From Fimenecus sp051881435 (GTDB lineage Bacteria > Bacillota > Clostridia > Oscillospirales > Acutalibacteraceae), in the NCBI GenBank assembly GCA_051881435.1, contig JBJEPW010000019.1:1-45322 (forward strand): a DNA stretch of 45,322 bases. The letters run 5' to 3'. The position numbers and the translations under genes are program-made. The notes under the pieces are model-generated. The model was not told the DNA's origin, searched no databases, and was given only the letters and a program-made list of their open reading frames with translations. This document shows, in pieces, positions 24,497-33,655 of the stretch (positions within the stretch are counted from its first letter, which is position 1; each line of letters opens with the position of its first letter).

Positions 24497-25525
24497 TCAA
24501 TCCTCCAAGGTGTCGGACATTATGTTGCCGACGATTTCTGTTAAATATTTAAGGCTGGGAATAAGCCTTGCGTAATCAATTCTTGTGGGACCTATTATAC
24601 CCAATGTTCCGCTTTCTTTTCCGCTTACGGAATAGTTTGAAAATATTACGCTGGACTCCTGCAACTCTCTGAACAGGTTTTCTTTACCTATAAGCACGCT
24701 GGCGTCGCCCTGCGACTTATGATTTGAAAAGAGATTTGTAAGCGGGTCCGAACGGCGTAAAAATTCAAGCAATTCATATGCGTTGGGATAATCGGAATAA
24801 TTAAGCAAATTTGACTGCCCCTCCAAAAGAAGCTGAGTTTGCTCCGTTAACTGTGCCAAATCGGAAAGCGTTACAAGAAGGGGTGAAATCGCAAGGGATT
24901 TACTTCCTAAGGATAAGGCCAGCGTTTGAATAAGCGCCATACTCACCTCGGACGCGGATTTGCCGATAAAGTGCTGTGAAACAATATTATAAAAGGTTTC
25001 AATAAGCTCCATATTCAGCTCGCTGTCCGTACGGCAAACACGGCTTTTCAAAATTCCGGAGGACGAAAGCATAACCATCATCACGGTGCGAGTGCCGAGA
25101 GGGACTAATTCAACTCTGCGGATAACCGCGTTATCGTCGCAAGGGGTAGTTGAAACAACTGCGCAATTCGTTATTTCCGCAAGCACCTGCCCCGCCTGCT
25201 CCAAAATCTGCTGCGGCTCACCGCCCGCTGTACTGAGCCTTGCCTCAATAAGCCTTTTTTCGTTTAAGGGAAGCTCGTAACGGTTCATAAGGCGGTCAAC
25301 ATAATAGCGGTAACCGGACTGCGAGGGAATTCTGCCTGCCGAGGTGTGAGGCTGTTCAAGAAGCCCTAATCGGGAAAGCTCTGCCATTTCGTTGCGGATT
25401 GTTGCGCTTGAAACGGGAATGTTCAAAAATTCAAGCAGTGTTTTTGAACCAACAGGCTCGCCCGTTGCAATATAATGCTCAATTACTGCCGCAAGAATTT
25501 TTTCTTTTCTTTCACTCAGCTGCAT
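24497..25525 (-). CDS. hrcA: Heat-inducible transcription repressor HrcA
   Basis: A 342-residue protein. The N-terminal winged helix (SERKEKILAAVIEHYIATGEPVGSKTLLE ... SSATIRNEMAELSRLGLLEQPHTSAGRIPSQSGYRYYVD) binds CIRCE, and a GAF-like dimerisation region ends in LGIIGPTRIDYARLIPSLKYLTE. It represses this operon and is tuned by GroEL in known systems. A perfect CIRCE element lies just upstream (25550-25576). It is the first gene of the operon. Confidence 0.98.
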   Translation of the reverse strand: MQLSERKEKILAAVIEHYIATGEPVGSKTLLEFLNIPVSSATIRNEMAELSRLGLLEQPHTSAGRIPSQSGYRYYVDRLMNRYELPLNEKRLIEARLSTAGGEPQQILEQAGQVLAEITNCAVVSTTPCDDNAVIRRVELVPLGTRTVMMVMLSSSGILKSRVCRTDSELNMELIETFYNIVSQHFIGKSASEVSMALIQTLALSLGSKSLAISPLLVTLSDLAQLTEQTQLLLEGQSNLLNYSDYPNAYELLEFLRRSDPLTNLFSNHKSQGDASVLIGKENLFRELQESSVIFSNYSVSGKESGTLGIIGPTRIDYARLIPSLKYLTEIVGNIMSDTLED

Positions 25526-25549
25526 TTCATCGCCCCCTTTTTGTCCGTA

Positions 25550-25576
25550 TTAGCACTCTCGTATTTAGAGTGCTAA
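25550..25576 (-). promoter_or_regulatory. CIRCE operator of the hrcA operon
   Basis: A perfect TTAGCACTC-N9-GAGTGCTAA inverted repeat, the HrcA binding site, between the -10 box and hrcA. Confidence 0.98.
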
Positions 25577-25587
25577 CTCTATTAATA

Positions 25588-25616
25588 AATATACATTCAT
25601 TCTCAAAAAATGTCAA
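25588..25616 (-). promoter_or_regulatory. Promoter of hrcA-grpE-dnaK-dnaJ
   Basis: TTGACA (25611-25616) and TATATT (25588-25593), spacer 17, minus strand. CIRCE begins just downstream, at about the transcription start, so bound HrcA would block initiation. The stretch 25617-25769 upstream holds no gene I can support. Confidence 0.8.
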
Positions 25617-25769
25617 GGAAATATTTGTAAACAATTTGTTAAGAACTTATACTTTTGCTCTTTCAGCGTTTCATTTTAATAATGACAACAATGAAATTTC
25701 ATATACAAATATATTCTTATGTAACCCTTAGGAGTGATTGACCGGCCGTCAAATCACATCAATCCACGC

Positions 25770-25789
25770 GGCGGGGGCAAGCCCCCGCC
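25770..25789. repeat. REP-like GC-rich palindrome, copy 1
   Basis: GGCGGGGGC-AA-GCCCCCGCC, a perfect 9-bp palindrome in an otherwise AT-rich intergenic region. A near-identical copy (22 of 23 bases over the shared core) is at 36901-36923. Likely a dispersed intergenic repeat. Confidence 0.65.
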
Positions 25790-25823
25790 CTACCTTATGT
25801 GGCTTCGGTATTAGATTTTAATA

Positions 25824-25852
25824 TTGACAAACTCAAAAAATGAGTATAGAAT
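25824..25852 (+). promoter_or_regulatory. Promoter of the thrS T-box operon
   Basis: TTGACA (25824-25829), 17-base spacer, TAGAAT (25847-25852). Transcription would start near 25859, at the beginning of the T-box leader. Confidence 0.75.
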
Positions 25853-25858
25853 ATATAC

Positions 25859-26119
25859 ATATTTATAAAGCGTTGAGAAAGAACGACGGACAGTTAAAAG
25901 CTTGCAGAGAGATTTCGGTCGGTGTAAGAAATCAGTTTTTTCGTCCCGAGACCGCTTTCGAGCGTCGGCGAAAACATATTATTATGATTAAGCCGTACCG
26001 TAAGACTGCGTTAAAGTCAAACGAGCGGCAAGGCTTTTGCTTTGCAATACGGGTGGAACCGTGGAATGTTATTTACAGCATTTCATCCCTTTTTTCGGGA
26101 TGAAGTGCTTTTTCTTTTT
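25859..26119 (+). ncRNA. T-box leader (threonine) with terminator
   Basis: It carries the T-box signature GGGTGGAACCGTGG (26051-26064), the Stem I element GAGAAAGAACGACGG and the apical GGTGTAAG loop. A terminator hairpin GCATTTCATCCC/GGGATGAAGTGC (26078-26089 with 26097-26108) with a T-rich tail follows. ACC at 25951-25953 in the Stem I 3' arm is a plausible threonine specifier codon. Uncharged tRNA-Thr would stabilise the antiterminator and allow thrS transcription. Confidence 0.92.
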
Positions 26120-26135
26120 GAAAGGAGTTAAAACA

Positions 26136-28088
26136 ATGGTTAAAGTAACGCTTAAAGACAATGTAATTAAGGAGTATGAAAGCGGCACAACCGTTGCAGA
26201 GATTGCAAAATCCATAGGTATGGGGCTTTATAAATCAGCCTGCGGCGGCAGAATTGACGGTAAATACTGCGATTTGCGCACGCCCGTCACAGCCGACTGC
26301 GCTCTTGAAATCGTCACCTTTGACGACCTTGACGGTAAAAAGACATTCTGGCACACAGCCTCTCACATTATGGCGCAGGCTGTTAAACGCCTCTATCCAA
26401 ATGTTAAGCTGGCAATAGGTCCTGCTGTTGACAGCGGTTTTTACTATGATTTTGACAGCGAAATTTCTTTCACTCCCGAAATTCTCGAAAAAATCGAAGG
26501 GGAAATGAAAAAAATAGTGAAAGAGGATTTACCTCTTGAAAAATTTGAACTTTCTCCCGATGAAGCTCTCAAAATGATGGAAGAAAAGGGCGAAATCTAC
26601 AAGGTTGAGCTGATAAATGAGCACGCAGGAAAGGGCGAGCCAATTTCGTTCTACAAGCAGGGCGAATTTACGGAGCTTTGCGCGGGTCCTCACCTTATGA
26701 GCACAGGCGCGGTTAAGGCGTTTAAGCTTACCTCCTGCACAGGCGCATATTGGAGAGGTAATGAGAAAAACAAGATGCTTCAAAGAATTTATGCTGTTGC
26801 TTTCCCGAAAGCCGCTGAGCTTGAAGCGCACCTGGAACAGCTTGAAGAAGCCAAAAAGCGTGACCACAACAAATTAGGCCGTGACCTTGAACTTTTCACA
26901 ACAAGTGAGCTTATCGGCCAAGGACTCCCAATATTGCTCCCCAAGGGCGCAAGAATTATCCAGACTTTACAGCGCTGGATAGAGGACGAAGAGCAAAAGC
27001 GCGGCTGGTTGCTTACAAAAACTCCTTATATGGCAAAGAGCGACCTTTACAAGGTTTCGGGACATTGGGACCATTATCTTGACGGTATGTTTGTTTTGGG
27101 CGACCCCGAAAAGGAAAAAGACGGCGAAGAAGTTTTTGCTTTGCGTCCAATGACCTGCCCGTTCCAATATCAGGCATATCTGAACCGTCCCCGTTCATAT
27201 AGGGATTTACCCCTTCGCTACAATGAAACATCAACGCTTTTCCGCAACGAGGCGTCAGGCGAGATGCACGGTCTTATACGTGTACGTCAGTTCACAATTT
27301 CAGAGGGTCACTTAATGTGCACTCCCGAACAGCTTGAAGATGAATTCAGAGGTTGTCTTGAACTGGCCATTTATACGCTTAAAACGCTGGGACTTTACGA
27401 GGATGTTTCTTACCGCTTCTCGCAATGGGACCCCAACGACAGAGATAAGTACATCGGTACTCCCGAGCAATGGGATGAAGCTCAGTCAACCATGAAAACC
27501 ATTCTCGACGATTTAGGGTTGAATTATAAAATAGGCATAGGTGAGGCCGCATTCTACGGTCCCAAGCTTGACATTCAGATTAAAAACGTTTTCGGCAAGG
27601 AAGATACCCTCATTACAATTCAGGTTGACCAGCTTCTTGCGGAAAAATTCGGTATGGAATACACGGATAAAGATGGCACAAAGAAAAATCCCTATATCAT
27701 TCACCGTACCTCAATCGGTTGCTACGAGCGCACTCTCGCTCTTCTTATCGAAAAATATGCAGGTGCATTCCCCTTGTGGCTTGCTCCCGAGCAGGTAAGA
27801 ATTCTGCCCATTGCTGACAGACATCATGACAGAGCTTACGAAATCAAGAAACAGCTTGAAAATGCAGGACTGCGCGTCACCGTTGATGACAGGAGCGAAA
27901 AGACGGGATACAAAATCCGCGAAGCAAGACTTCAAAAGCTCCCCTACTGGCTTGTTATCGGCGACAAAGAGGTTGAAAACGGAACTGTTTCCGTAAGCCG
28001 CCGCGGCGAGGGTGACATCGGTACAATGGATATTGACGCGCTCCTTCAACGCTTAAACAACGAAATTGCAACGAAAGCGAGAGATTGA
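26136..28088 (+). CDS. thrS: Threonyl-tRNA synthetase
   Basis: A 650-residue protein with the full architecture. The TGS domain is at ~1-60. The editing domain has HTASHIMAQAV and TELCAGPHL. The class II core has motif 2 (RYNETSTLFRNEASGEMHGLIRVRQFT, with TCPF just before) and motif 3 (IHRTSIGCYERTLALLIEKY). The anticodon-binding domain runs from ~555. It charges tRNA-Thr. The start at 26136 follows AAAGGAG; the longer in-frame opening at 26037 runs through the T-box terminator and is rejected. The next gene begins one base after its stop. Confidence 0.98.
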   Translation: MVKVTLKDNVIKEYESGTTVAEIAKSIGMGLYKSACGGRIDGKYCDLRTPVTADCALEIVTFDDLDGKKTFWHTASHIMAQAVKRLYPNVKLAIGPAVDSGFYYDFDSEISFTPEILEKIEGEMKKIVKEDLPLEKFELSPDEALKMMEEKGEIYKVELINEHAGKGEPISFYKQGEFTELCAGPHLMSTGAVKAFKLTSCTGAYWRGNEKNKMLQRIYAVAFPKAAELEAHLEQLEEAKKRDHNKLGRDLELFTTSELIGQGLPILLPKGARIIQTLQRWIEDEEQKRGWLLTKTPYMAKSDLYKVSGHWDHYLDGMFVLGDPEKEKDGEEVFALRPMTCPFQYQAYLNRPRSYRDLPLRYNETSTLFRNEASGEMHGLIRVRQFTISEGHLMCTPEQLEDEFRGCLELAIYTLKTLGLYEDVSYRFSQWDPNDRDKYIGTPEQWDEAQSTMKTILDDLGLNYKIGIGEAAFYGPKLDIQIKNVFGKEDTLITIQVDQLLAEKFGMEYTDKDGTKKNPYIIHRTSIGCYERTLALLIEKYAGAFPLWLAPEQVRILPIADRHHDRAYEIKKQLENAGLRVTVDDRSEKTGYKIREARLQKLPYWLVIGDKEVENGTVSVSRRGEGDIGTMDIDALLQRLNNEIATKARD

Positions 28089-28089
28089 T

Positions 28090-29697
28090 ATGGCAAAAGC
28101 ACCGCTGACGGTAACCGTCATAACAGATACGCATTATTACGCGAAATCCACAGGCATTGAGGGCGCAGCATACGATGCGGCAAACACAAAAAGCCAGATG
28201 CTTTTAAAGTATTCCGCAGAGCTTTTGGACGCCGCGTTCCGTCAGATTAAAGCTGACACACGCACCGATATTGTGCTCCTTTCCGGCGACACAACAAGCA
28301 ACGGCGAATACGATTCACACCGTGAATTTATTGAGATGCTCCGCGACCTTAAAGCGGCGGGAAAGCGTGTATATGTTATCACCGCCACCCACGATTATCA
28401 GGACGACGGGCAGACAAATTCCTATGTTGGTGACGAAAAGGTAAAAATCCCCGCGGCAAAGCGCGAGGAGCTATACGAAATGTACCGTGAATTCGGTCCC
28501 GACGAGGCGATTTCCGTACACAGACAAAGTATGTCATATGTGGTGCAGTTGCAGGAGGGCTACCGCCTGTTTGCCATAAACGATGACAGCAATTCGGCAG
28601 GAAAAAGCGGAATTTCCGACGACTGTTACGCTTGGCTTTGCGAGCAGGTTGAGGACGCAAAGAAAAACAATCAGTTTATGCTGATGATGACACATCACCC
28701 GCTGATTGCACCCTCACCCATATATGCGCTTATCGGCAAAAATGATATGCACGGAGATTTTGATATCCGCCGCAAGCAGTATGCCGATTTGGGACTGCAA
28801 TTCATATTGACCGGGCACACGCATATTCATCACATCGACAAAATGGAAAGCGACATAGGCAACACCCTTTATACGATTGCCACCTCTGCAACCGTTGGCT
28901 ATCCTGCCCCAATCCGCACCGTTGTTGTAGATGAAGCGGCAGGCATTGTTTCCACCACTACCGATTTTATCACCGAAAAGGTAGATTTTGATTTAGAGGG
29001 CAGCTCCTTGCAGGATTACCTGAAAAATCAGCTTGTGGGTATGGTGCGCGATATGGTGAAGGCCGCAGGCGGCGACACTCACAAATTTGCCGATATGGCA
29101 ACGGCAATGAGCATTAAAAAGAAGCTTATTTACAAAATAGGCTGGCTTATAAAGCCCTTTGCCAAACGCCTCAACAGCCTTAAAATCGGCACAGTCGCCA
29201 AATGGACAAAAAAAGAAACAGGCTTAAAGCCCGAAGATTACGCGGATATTAAGGATAAATCCGTTGTGGATTTCATTGTGGATATTGTCACAAATCTTTA
29301 TGCAGGCGAAAATCTTTACAACCCCGAAGACGCGGAATATAAAATCACAATGGGGCTTTTGAGTATTTTCGATTCAGTATTCTCGGCACTCCACATTTCG
29401 GTGAAAAAGCTTTTGAAAGTGTCCGATTCACTGTGTGATTTTGTCGAGCCGCTTTTACATAACAGCGGTATTCCGTCTTATGACGCAGTATTGCCGATTA
29501 TGCCTCACTACACAGCAGATAATCCTGCACCGAAGCACGAGGAAGAGGCAAAGCCGGCGCGCAAAAAGAGCAAGAAAGGCGTGCCCATAGTAATAATTTC
29601 ACTTCTTCTTGCAATCATTCTGCTTCCCATTATTCTGTTAACGCTCCTCATAGGCTACATTACAAACAGAATAAGATACAGAGAATACTTGAAATAA
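28090..29697 (+). CDS. Membrane-anchored calcineurin-like metallophosphoesterase
   Basis: A 535-residue protein. The N-terminal phosphoesterase domain holds the dimetal motifs ITDTHYY, LLSGDTTSNGEYDSH, ATHDY, MMTHHPL and GHTHIHH. A long helical region follows (~290-480), then a basic linker (PARKKSKKGVP) and a C-terminal hydrophobic segment (~505-530). There is no N-terminal signal peptide, so the catalytic domain is probably cytoplasmic and tail-anchored (inference). Substrate unknown; relatives hydrolyse phosphomonoesters or nucleotides. It starts one base after the thrS stop and probably shares the T-box transcript. No strong ribosome-binding site precedes it, consistent with translational coupling. 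Confidence 0.85.
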   Translation: MAKAPLTVTVITDTHYYAKSTGIEGAAYDAANTKSQMLLKYSAELLDAAFRQIKADTRTDIVLLSGDTTSNGEYDSHREFIEMLRDLKAAGKRVYVITATHDYQDDGQTNSYVGDEKVKIPAAKREELYEMYREFGPDEAISVHRQSMSYVVQLQEGYRLFAINDDSNSAGKSGISDDCYAWLCEQVEDAKKNNQFMLMMTHHPLIAPSPIYALIGKNDMHGDFDIRRKQYADLGLQFILTGHTHIHHIDKMESDIGNTLYTIATSATVGYPAPIRTVVVDEAAGIVSTTTDFITEKVDFDLEGSSLQDYLKNQLVGMVRDMVKAAGGDTHKFADMATAMSIKKKLIYKIGWLIKPFAKRLNSLKIGTVAKWTKKETGLKPEDYADIKDKSVVDFIVDIVTNLYAGENLYNPEDAEYKITMGLLSIFDSVFSALHISVKKLLKVSDSLCDFVEPLLHNSGIPSYDAVLPIMPHYTADNPAPKHEEEAKPARKKSKKGVPIVIISLLLAIILLPIILLTLLIGYITNRIRYREYLK

Positions 29698-29719
29698 TAT
29701 AATAAAGTTTTGTTTTTCA

Positions 29720-29750
29720 GGGCACATCTTCAAAGTATGTGCCCTTTTTC
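29720..29750 (+). terminator. Terminator of thrS-metallophosphoesterase
   Basis: The 8-bp stem GGGCACAT/ATGTGCCC (29720-29727 with 29737-29744) is followed by TTTTT. Confidence 0.9.
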
Positions 29751-29847
29751 CTTTGTGCAAATAATGGATTTTTTACAGCTTTTTTCTACTTATATCACAA
29801 AAAGCAAGCGGTAAAATACAATTTTTAACTAATTTTTCCTCTTTTCC

Positions 29848-29876
29848 TTGATTTTTTAACAATTTTGATATATAAT
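29848..29876 (+). promoter_or_regulatory. Promoter of the PHP phosphoesterase gene
   Basis: TTGATT (29848-29853), 17-base spacer, TATAAT (29871-29876). Confidence 0.65.
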
Positions 29877-29933
29877 ACTTTATATATTGAGGGGTTATGC
29901 GCTTTCGGCACCTGTTTTTTGGAGGTTTTTATT

Positions 29934-30809
29934 TTGAGCGGAGATTTACATTGTCACACAAGATTATCCGACGGTTCATTGGGCATTGAGGATCTTATAG
30001 TTTTTGCAAAGAAAAAAGGTCTTGAAACCATTGCAATAACTGACCACGACTGCCTTGCCGGTCCTGTTCGCGGAAAGGTTATCGGCGCCCGTCACGGTAT
30101 TCAGGTTATACCCGGTGTTGAGCTTTCCTCGACATTTGAAAAGTACAATAAAAATCTTCATATACTTTGCTATTTGCCCGAGTCCCCCGATATGCTTGAA
30201 GGGCTTTGCAAAAGAAATTCTCTTGCAAGAAAAAAAGCATCTCATTTTATGATGCTTCAAACAGCTAAGCGCTATCCCATAACTACAGAATTTATTATTA
30301 AATGCGCAACCGGCTCTACCAATCTTTACAAAAAGCACATTATGCAGGCGCTTATTGAATGCGGATATGCAAATTCTTTCAACGGAGATTTGTATAAAGA
30401 ACTCTTTACTCCCGAAAGTGAAAACAATATTCTTGTTGTTCCCAAATATGACAGCGTTCAGAATGTTATTGACGAGATACACACCGCAGGAGGAATTGCA
30501 GTTCTTGCACATCCCGCGGCTTCCGGCTGCATAGATTTTATTAACGAAATTATTGAAATGGGCATTGACGGTATTGAGGTATTCCACCCCTCCGCCGATG
30601 AATCACAGCAGGCTCAACTCAAAAAAATTGCAACTGCCAACAAGCTTTTGATGACCGGCGGCAGTGATTTCCACGGTATGTATAATCAATATAATGTTTC
30701 ATTAGGAGATTACAACACACCCGATGACTGTTTGCACGCTCTTTTAGGCTATAAATCAAAGCAGAAAAGGCTTCAAAAGAAGCTTGCACAGCAAGCAGAA
30801 AGCGAATAA
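29934..30809 (+). CDS. PHP-domain phosphoesterase
   Basis: A 291-residue protein of the PHP superfamily with the metal-binding motifs in order: DLHCHTRLSDG (4-14), ITDHDCL, IPGVELS, AVLAHPAASG and GGSDFHG. It resembles stand-alone YciV/TrpH-type phosphoesterases, some of which act as 5'-3' RNA exonucleases or nucleoside bisphosphate phosphatases; the substrate is not assigned. Start is TTG 29934, eight bases after GGAGG, which places the first catalytic motif at residue 4 as in the family. It is followed 41 bases later by a gene of unknown function with its own GGAGG. Confidence 0.88.
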   Translation: MSGDLHCHTRLSDGSLGIEDLIVFAKKKGLETIAITDHDCLAGPVRGKVIGARHGIQVIPGVELSSTFEKYNKNLHILCYLPESPDMLEGLCKRNSLARKKASHFMMLQTAKRYPITTEFIIKCATGSTNLYKKHIMQALIECGYANSFNGDLYKELFTPESENNILVVPKYDSVQNVIDEIHTAGGIAVLAHPAASGCIDFINEIIEMGIDGIEVFHPSADESQQAQLKKIATANKLLMTGGSDFHGMYNQYNVSLGDYNTPDDCLHALLGYKSKQKRLQKKLAQQAESE

Positions 30810-30850
30810 ATAAAGTTTTTTTCACAAAATACAATTAAGGAGGAAGACAG

Positions 30851-31420
30851 ATGCTTTTTGACGACAGCGATGTTAAAATTTTCAACGACGGCAAAAATAA
30901 CGGTGACTCCTTTGACGAAGTCTCAATAATTGCTGAAATGACAAAGCACAGAAGCAACGGAAATATTGACAAAGCAAAAAAACTTGGCAAGCACCTTGCT
31001 GAAATTTTTGTTGACGAGCCCCATCTGCTTTCCGATTTGGAAAACGAGGTTGGTCCGCTTCGCCATGACGACGGCTTTATGTATCAGGTTAAGGTTTTGC
31101 TTGTTTTCACTGCGGAATACTGCATAAATCATTATCTGCCCTCCCCCCTGCTTTCTAATACCGCTGTTAACGCAATGTATGATACAGTCAAGAAAAAGGC
31201 TTTTGAGTTTTATGACAGGCTTGACGATGCGGCGGAATACAGTTTTTATTATCTCGCTGTCAGAAAAGGTGTTGATATTGCCGCTAATATCGGAGTTTCC
31301 TTTGCAATGCTCTGCGGCAATGATAAAAGCAGAGAAACTGCAAAGCTGGGAACAAAAATTTTTGAGGTTTCACAGCACGAAATAGAGCAAATCATTGATA
31401 CTTTTGATTTTTCGAAATAA
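30851..31420 (+). CDS. Helical protein of unknown function
   Basis: A 189-residue protein, acidic at the N-terminus (MLFDDSDVKIFNDGKNNGDSFDEVSII) and predicted by eye to be largely alpha-helical. It includes KKLGKHLAEIFVDEPHLLSDLENEVGPL, a helix resembling TPR-like folds. No signal peptide, membrane segment or metal motif is visible. AAGGAGGA precedes ATG 30851. It probably shares the PHP gene's transcript, since no terminator separates them, and it ends at a strong bidirectional terminator. I do not recognise the family. Confidence 0.75.
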   Translation: MLFDDSDVKIFNDGKNNGDSFDEVSIIAEMTKHRSNGNIDKAKKLGKHLAEIFVDEPHLLSDLENEVGPLRHDDGFMYQVKVLLVFTAEYCINHYLPSPLLSNTAVNAMYDTVKKKAFEFYDRLDDAAEYSFYYLAVRKGVDIAANIGVSFAMLCGNDKSRETAKLGTKIFEVSQHEIEQIIDTFDFSK

Positions 31421-31434
31421 ACATTGGCATAAAA

Positions 31435-31474
31435 ATACACCCGAAAAACATGATTTTTTCGGGTGTATTTTTTA
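31435..31474. terminator. Bidirectional terminator
   Basis: The stem ATACACCCGAAAAA/TTTTTTCGGGTGTAT centres near 31450 with a T-rich stretch on the plus side and A-rich on the left, serving both the helical-protein gene and the SGNH/VWA gene whose stop codon lies at its edge. Confidence 0.85.
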
Positions 31475-33655
31475 TACAACTTTTACTTTCTTGACTTTTG
31501 TTTTATTCTTTCTCTTTATCACAATAATTAAGACACAAACTGCGATAAATATCAATAACGCTATACCAATAATAATATAGAGTATATACGAATAATCTAC
31601 GATCTCACCTGTACTGTTTGCTTTAGCTTTGTATATCAAATCATAGTTTCCGTCACCGTCTTCATCGACTTTTAAAACTGTGGATTTGCTATTATTGGCA
31701 ACAGTATCAACAACCGTTCTCCTTGTAATATCTATACTTTTGAATTTACGCATATCACTATACTTGCCGTTCTCATCCATGAATCCTATTGTATAATTCA
31801 TCTTTCCGCGGTCAGTTCCCTCTATCTTGACATTATAGTTAACACCATCTTTCAATCGTAAGACTTTTACTCTGTTATCAACATCTTCATTAGTTTCCAG
31901 TTCTTCTTCATTTTCTTCAAAAGACAAAACTCCAAAATTCGTGCGTGTATTCAAATCTTTTTCGGAGGAAGAGAGTATTTCTCCATTGTATTCAACAGTA
32001 ACATCTACAGGACATGCGATTCGGATATATATGTACTTCTGCCCATTTATCTGACTTGCAATATCATCAAAGAAGAATACCAAATCGTCAGCATTATCAA
32101 CTTCAAAATGGCAACCTTCGGTAGCTATTTTTTCCATAAGTGCCTGTTGATATGTTTTATCGTATGAATCGCTGAAAAATCCAAGTGTATAAATTATGAT
32201 TCCTTCGTCTTTTATGCTATCCGCAAAAGCGGTTAATTCATCACCAAGTTTACCTTCATTGGGATTGCCGTCACTCATCAATACTATTATTTTCTTCTTT
32301 GCACTACTCTCCCTCAGCATTGACTGTGCTTCAATGAGTCCCGCTTCCATATTGGTTCCGCCGCCTGAATTTATTGCCCCAACAACATTTGTGAGATATC
32401 CTTCGTTCATACAGAAATTTGAAACGCGCATAGCTTCACTATCGTATGTAACAACGCCAATACTTGCTTTTTGTTTTAAAACGGTATCAATAAACTTATA
32501 TGACGCATTTTTAGTTTCTTCAAGAGGTTTTCCGCTCATACTGCCCGAATTATCAAGGACAAGCACTACATCGCGCTCCTCTGAGCCACCCATCAATGGC
32601 CACTCTGACTTCCCTCCGTCTTTTTCGATTGAATCAATTTTTGCTTGAACACATTCCGCATATTTTTTAACACCTTTTTCATTTGGGTGCATTGAGTAGG
32701 CTGAAACCCAGCCTTGCAAATCCTGAGAATTACGGAAATCTACTTCTTTTATATAGGCGTCATTCGAATAAGCACCGTGACCTTCGAATGCTTCTTCAAC
32801 TGATACAAAACAAATTTTGATTCCTTCGGATTTACACTGATTAACAATTACTTCTATCTCATCGTTGAATCTTACTACAGAATCATTTATCAAAGTTGCA
32901 TCTTTCGCACTAAACAGCACACCACTGCCTTTGGGATCAAACAATTTAGGATATCCGGCAACTATAATTTTCGCCTGACTGCCTGCCGCATTACTCACAT
33001 CATGATAAGCGTTATATAATCTGTCCCTTATACTGTCTTCGTCTTCAGTTCCATAATAAAACTCATGCCAAACACTGTTTAATTTGTCATTTAGTGCTCC
33101 AGGATTAAAAGGATGCGGAACAGCAGCTTCAGTTACTATTTTTGAAAAATCTGCATCGTTTCCTCCAAGAGAAAAAGTAACATATTCAGCCTCTTTGCCT
33201 CCAAGTTCTTCAAAAACATCAAGTTGTCTTGGAATATATTCATACCCTTTTTCTCCGCCAATGTCATACTCTTTTTTTTGTTTTTTCTGCAAGTGTTTTG
33301 TTTCGGCACCTGATGTCGCTACAAAAAACCAATTTTCGTTACGATGGTCATGCATTTTCCCACTAACACCATCAAGCGTGAGTTGACCGCTCCAAGACTT
33401 TTCCGATCTATGAGCCAGCCAATCCAGGTCATGCACTTTTTCACCCACCGGTTGATCTTGACCATAAAATGGCTCAACTCCTTCACCGGAAGAATATGAG
33501 TCACCAAGAGACACTATAATTCTACTTCCTTTTTTATCGTCGTTTGCAAAAGCACTTATTGAAAACACATGAAGAAAAATATTTACAATAATTAAAGCAC
33601 TTATAAAAATAGATGTCAGTTTTTTTATTGAAAAATTCTTAGTCATACTAATCAT
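31472..33655 (-). CDS. Cell-surface SGNH-hydrolase / VWA fusion protein
   Basis: A 727-residue protein. A signal peptide (~1-37) is followed by an SGNH esterase-like domain: VSLGDSYSSGEG (nucleophile S53), SLGGNDADF (G165/N166) and YSMHPNEKG (H323). The residue three before H323 is Tyr, not Asp, as in the Sest-like SGNH group where a backbone carbonyl may replace the acid. A VWA domain (~360-540) follows with complete MIDAS: D368-x-S370-x-S372, T434 and D462. A beta-rich region (~560-685) and a C-terminal membrane helix (~690-715) with a Lys-rich cytoplasmic tail complete it. Its ATG overlaps the stop of the zinc-ribbon gene (TAATG), so translation is coupled. It is AT-richer than its neighbours. 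Role unknown; a metal-dependent adhesin or sensor with esterase activity is a guess. Confidence 0.88.
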   Translation of the reverse strand: MISMTKNFSIKKLTSIFISALIIVNIFLHVFSISAFANDDKKGSRIIVSLGDSYSSGEGVEPFYGQDQPVGEKVHDLDWLAHRSEKSWSGQLTLDGVSGKMHDHRNENWFFVATSGAETKHLQKKQKKEYDIGGEKGYEYIPRQLDVFEELGGKEAEYVTFSLGGNDADFSKIVTEAAVPHPFNPGALNDKLNSVWHEFYYGTEDEDSIRDRLYNAYHDVSNAAGSQAKIIVAGYPKLFDPKGSGVLFSAKDATLINDSVVRFNDEIEVIVNQCKSEGIKICFVSVEEAFEGHGAYSNDAYIKEVDFRNSQDLQGWVSAYSMHPNEKGVKKYAECVQAKIDSIEKDGGKSEWPLMGGSEERDVVLVLDNSGSMSGKPLEETKNASYKFIDTVLKQKASIGVVTYDSEAMRVSNFCMNEGYLTNVVGAINSGGGTNMEAGLIEAQSMLRESSAKKKIIVLMSDGNPNEGKLGDELTAFADSIKDEGIIIYTLGFFSDSYDKTYQQALMEKIATEGCHFEVDNADDLVFFFDDIASQINGQKYIYIRIACPVDVTVEYNGEILSSSEKDLNTRTNFGVLSFEENEEELETNEDVDNRVKVLRLKDGVNYNVKIEGTDRGKMNYTIGFMDENGKYSDMRKFKSIDITRRTVVDTVANNSKSTVLKVDEDGDGNYDLIYKAKANSTGEIVDYSYILYIIIGIALLIFIAVCVLIIVIKRKNKTKVKKVKVV

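Noticed and set aside
25770..25789. Possible CRISPR or phage attachment site at the GC palindrome
   Set aside because: Only one copy at this place, no spacers, no integrase or cas gene in the window.
26037..26135. Upstream in-frame extension of thrS
   Set aside because: It covers the T-box antiterminator and terminator; the real start follows AAAGGAG at 26136.
29976..30587. A 203-codon minus-strand frame opposite the PHP gene
   Set aside because: Antisense shadow; the PHP metal-binding motifs prove the plus-strand frame.
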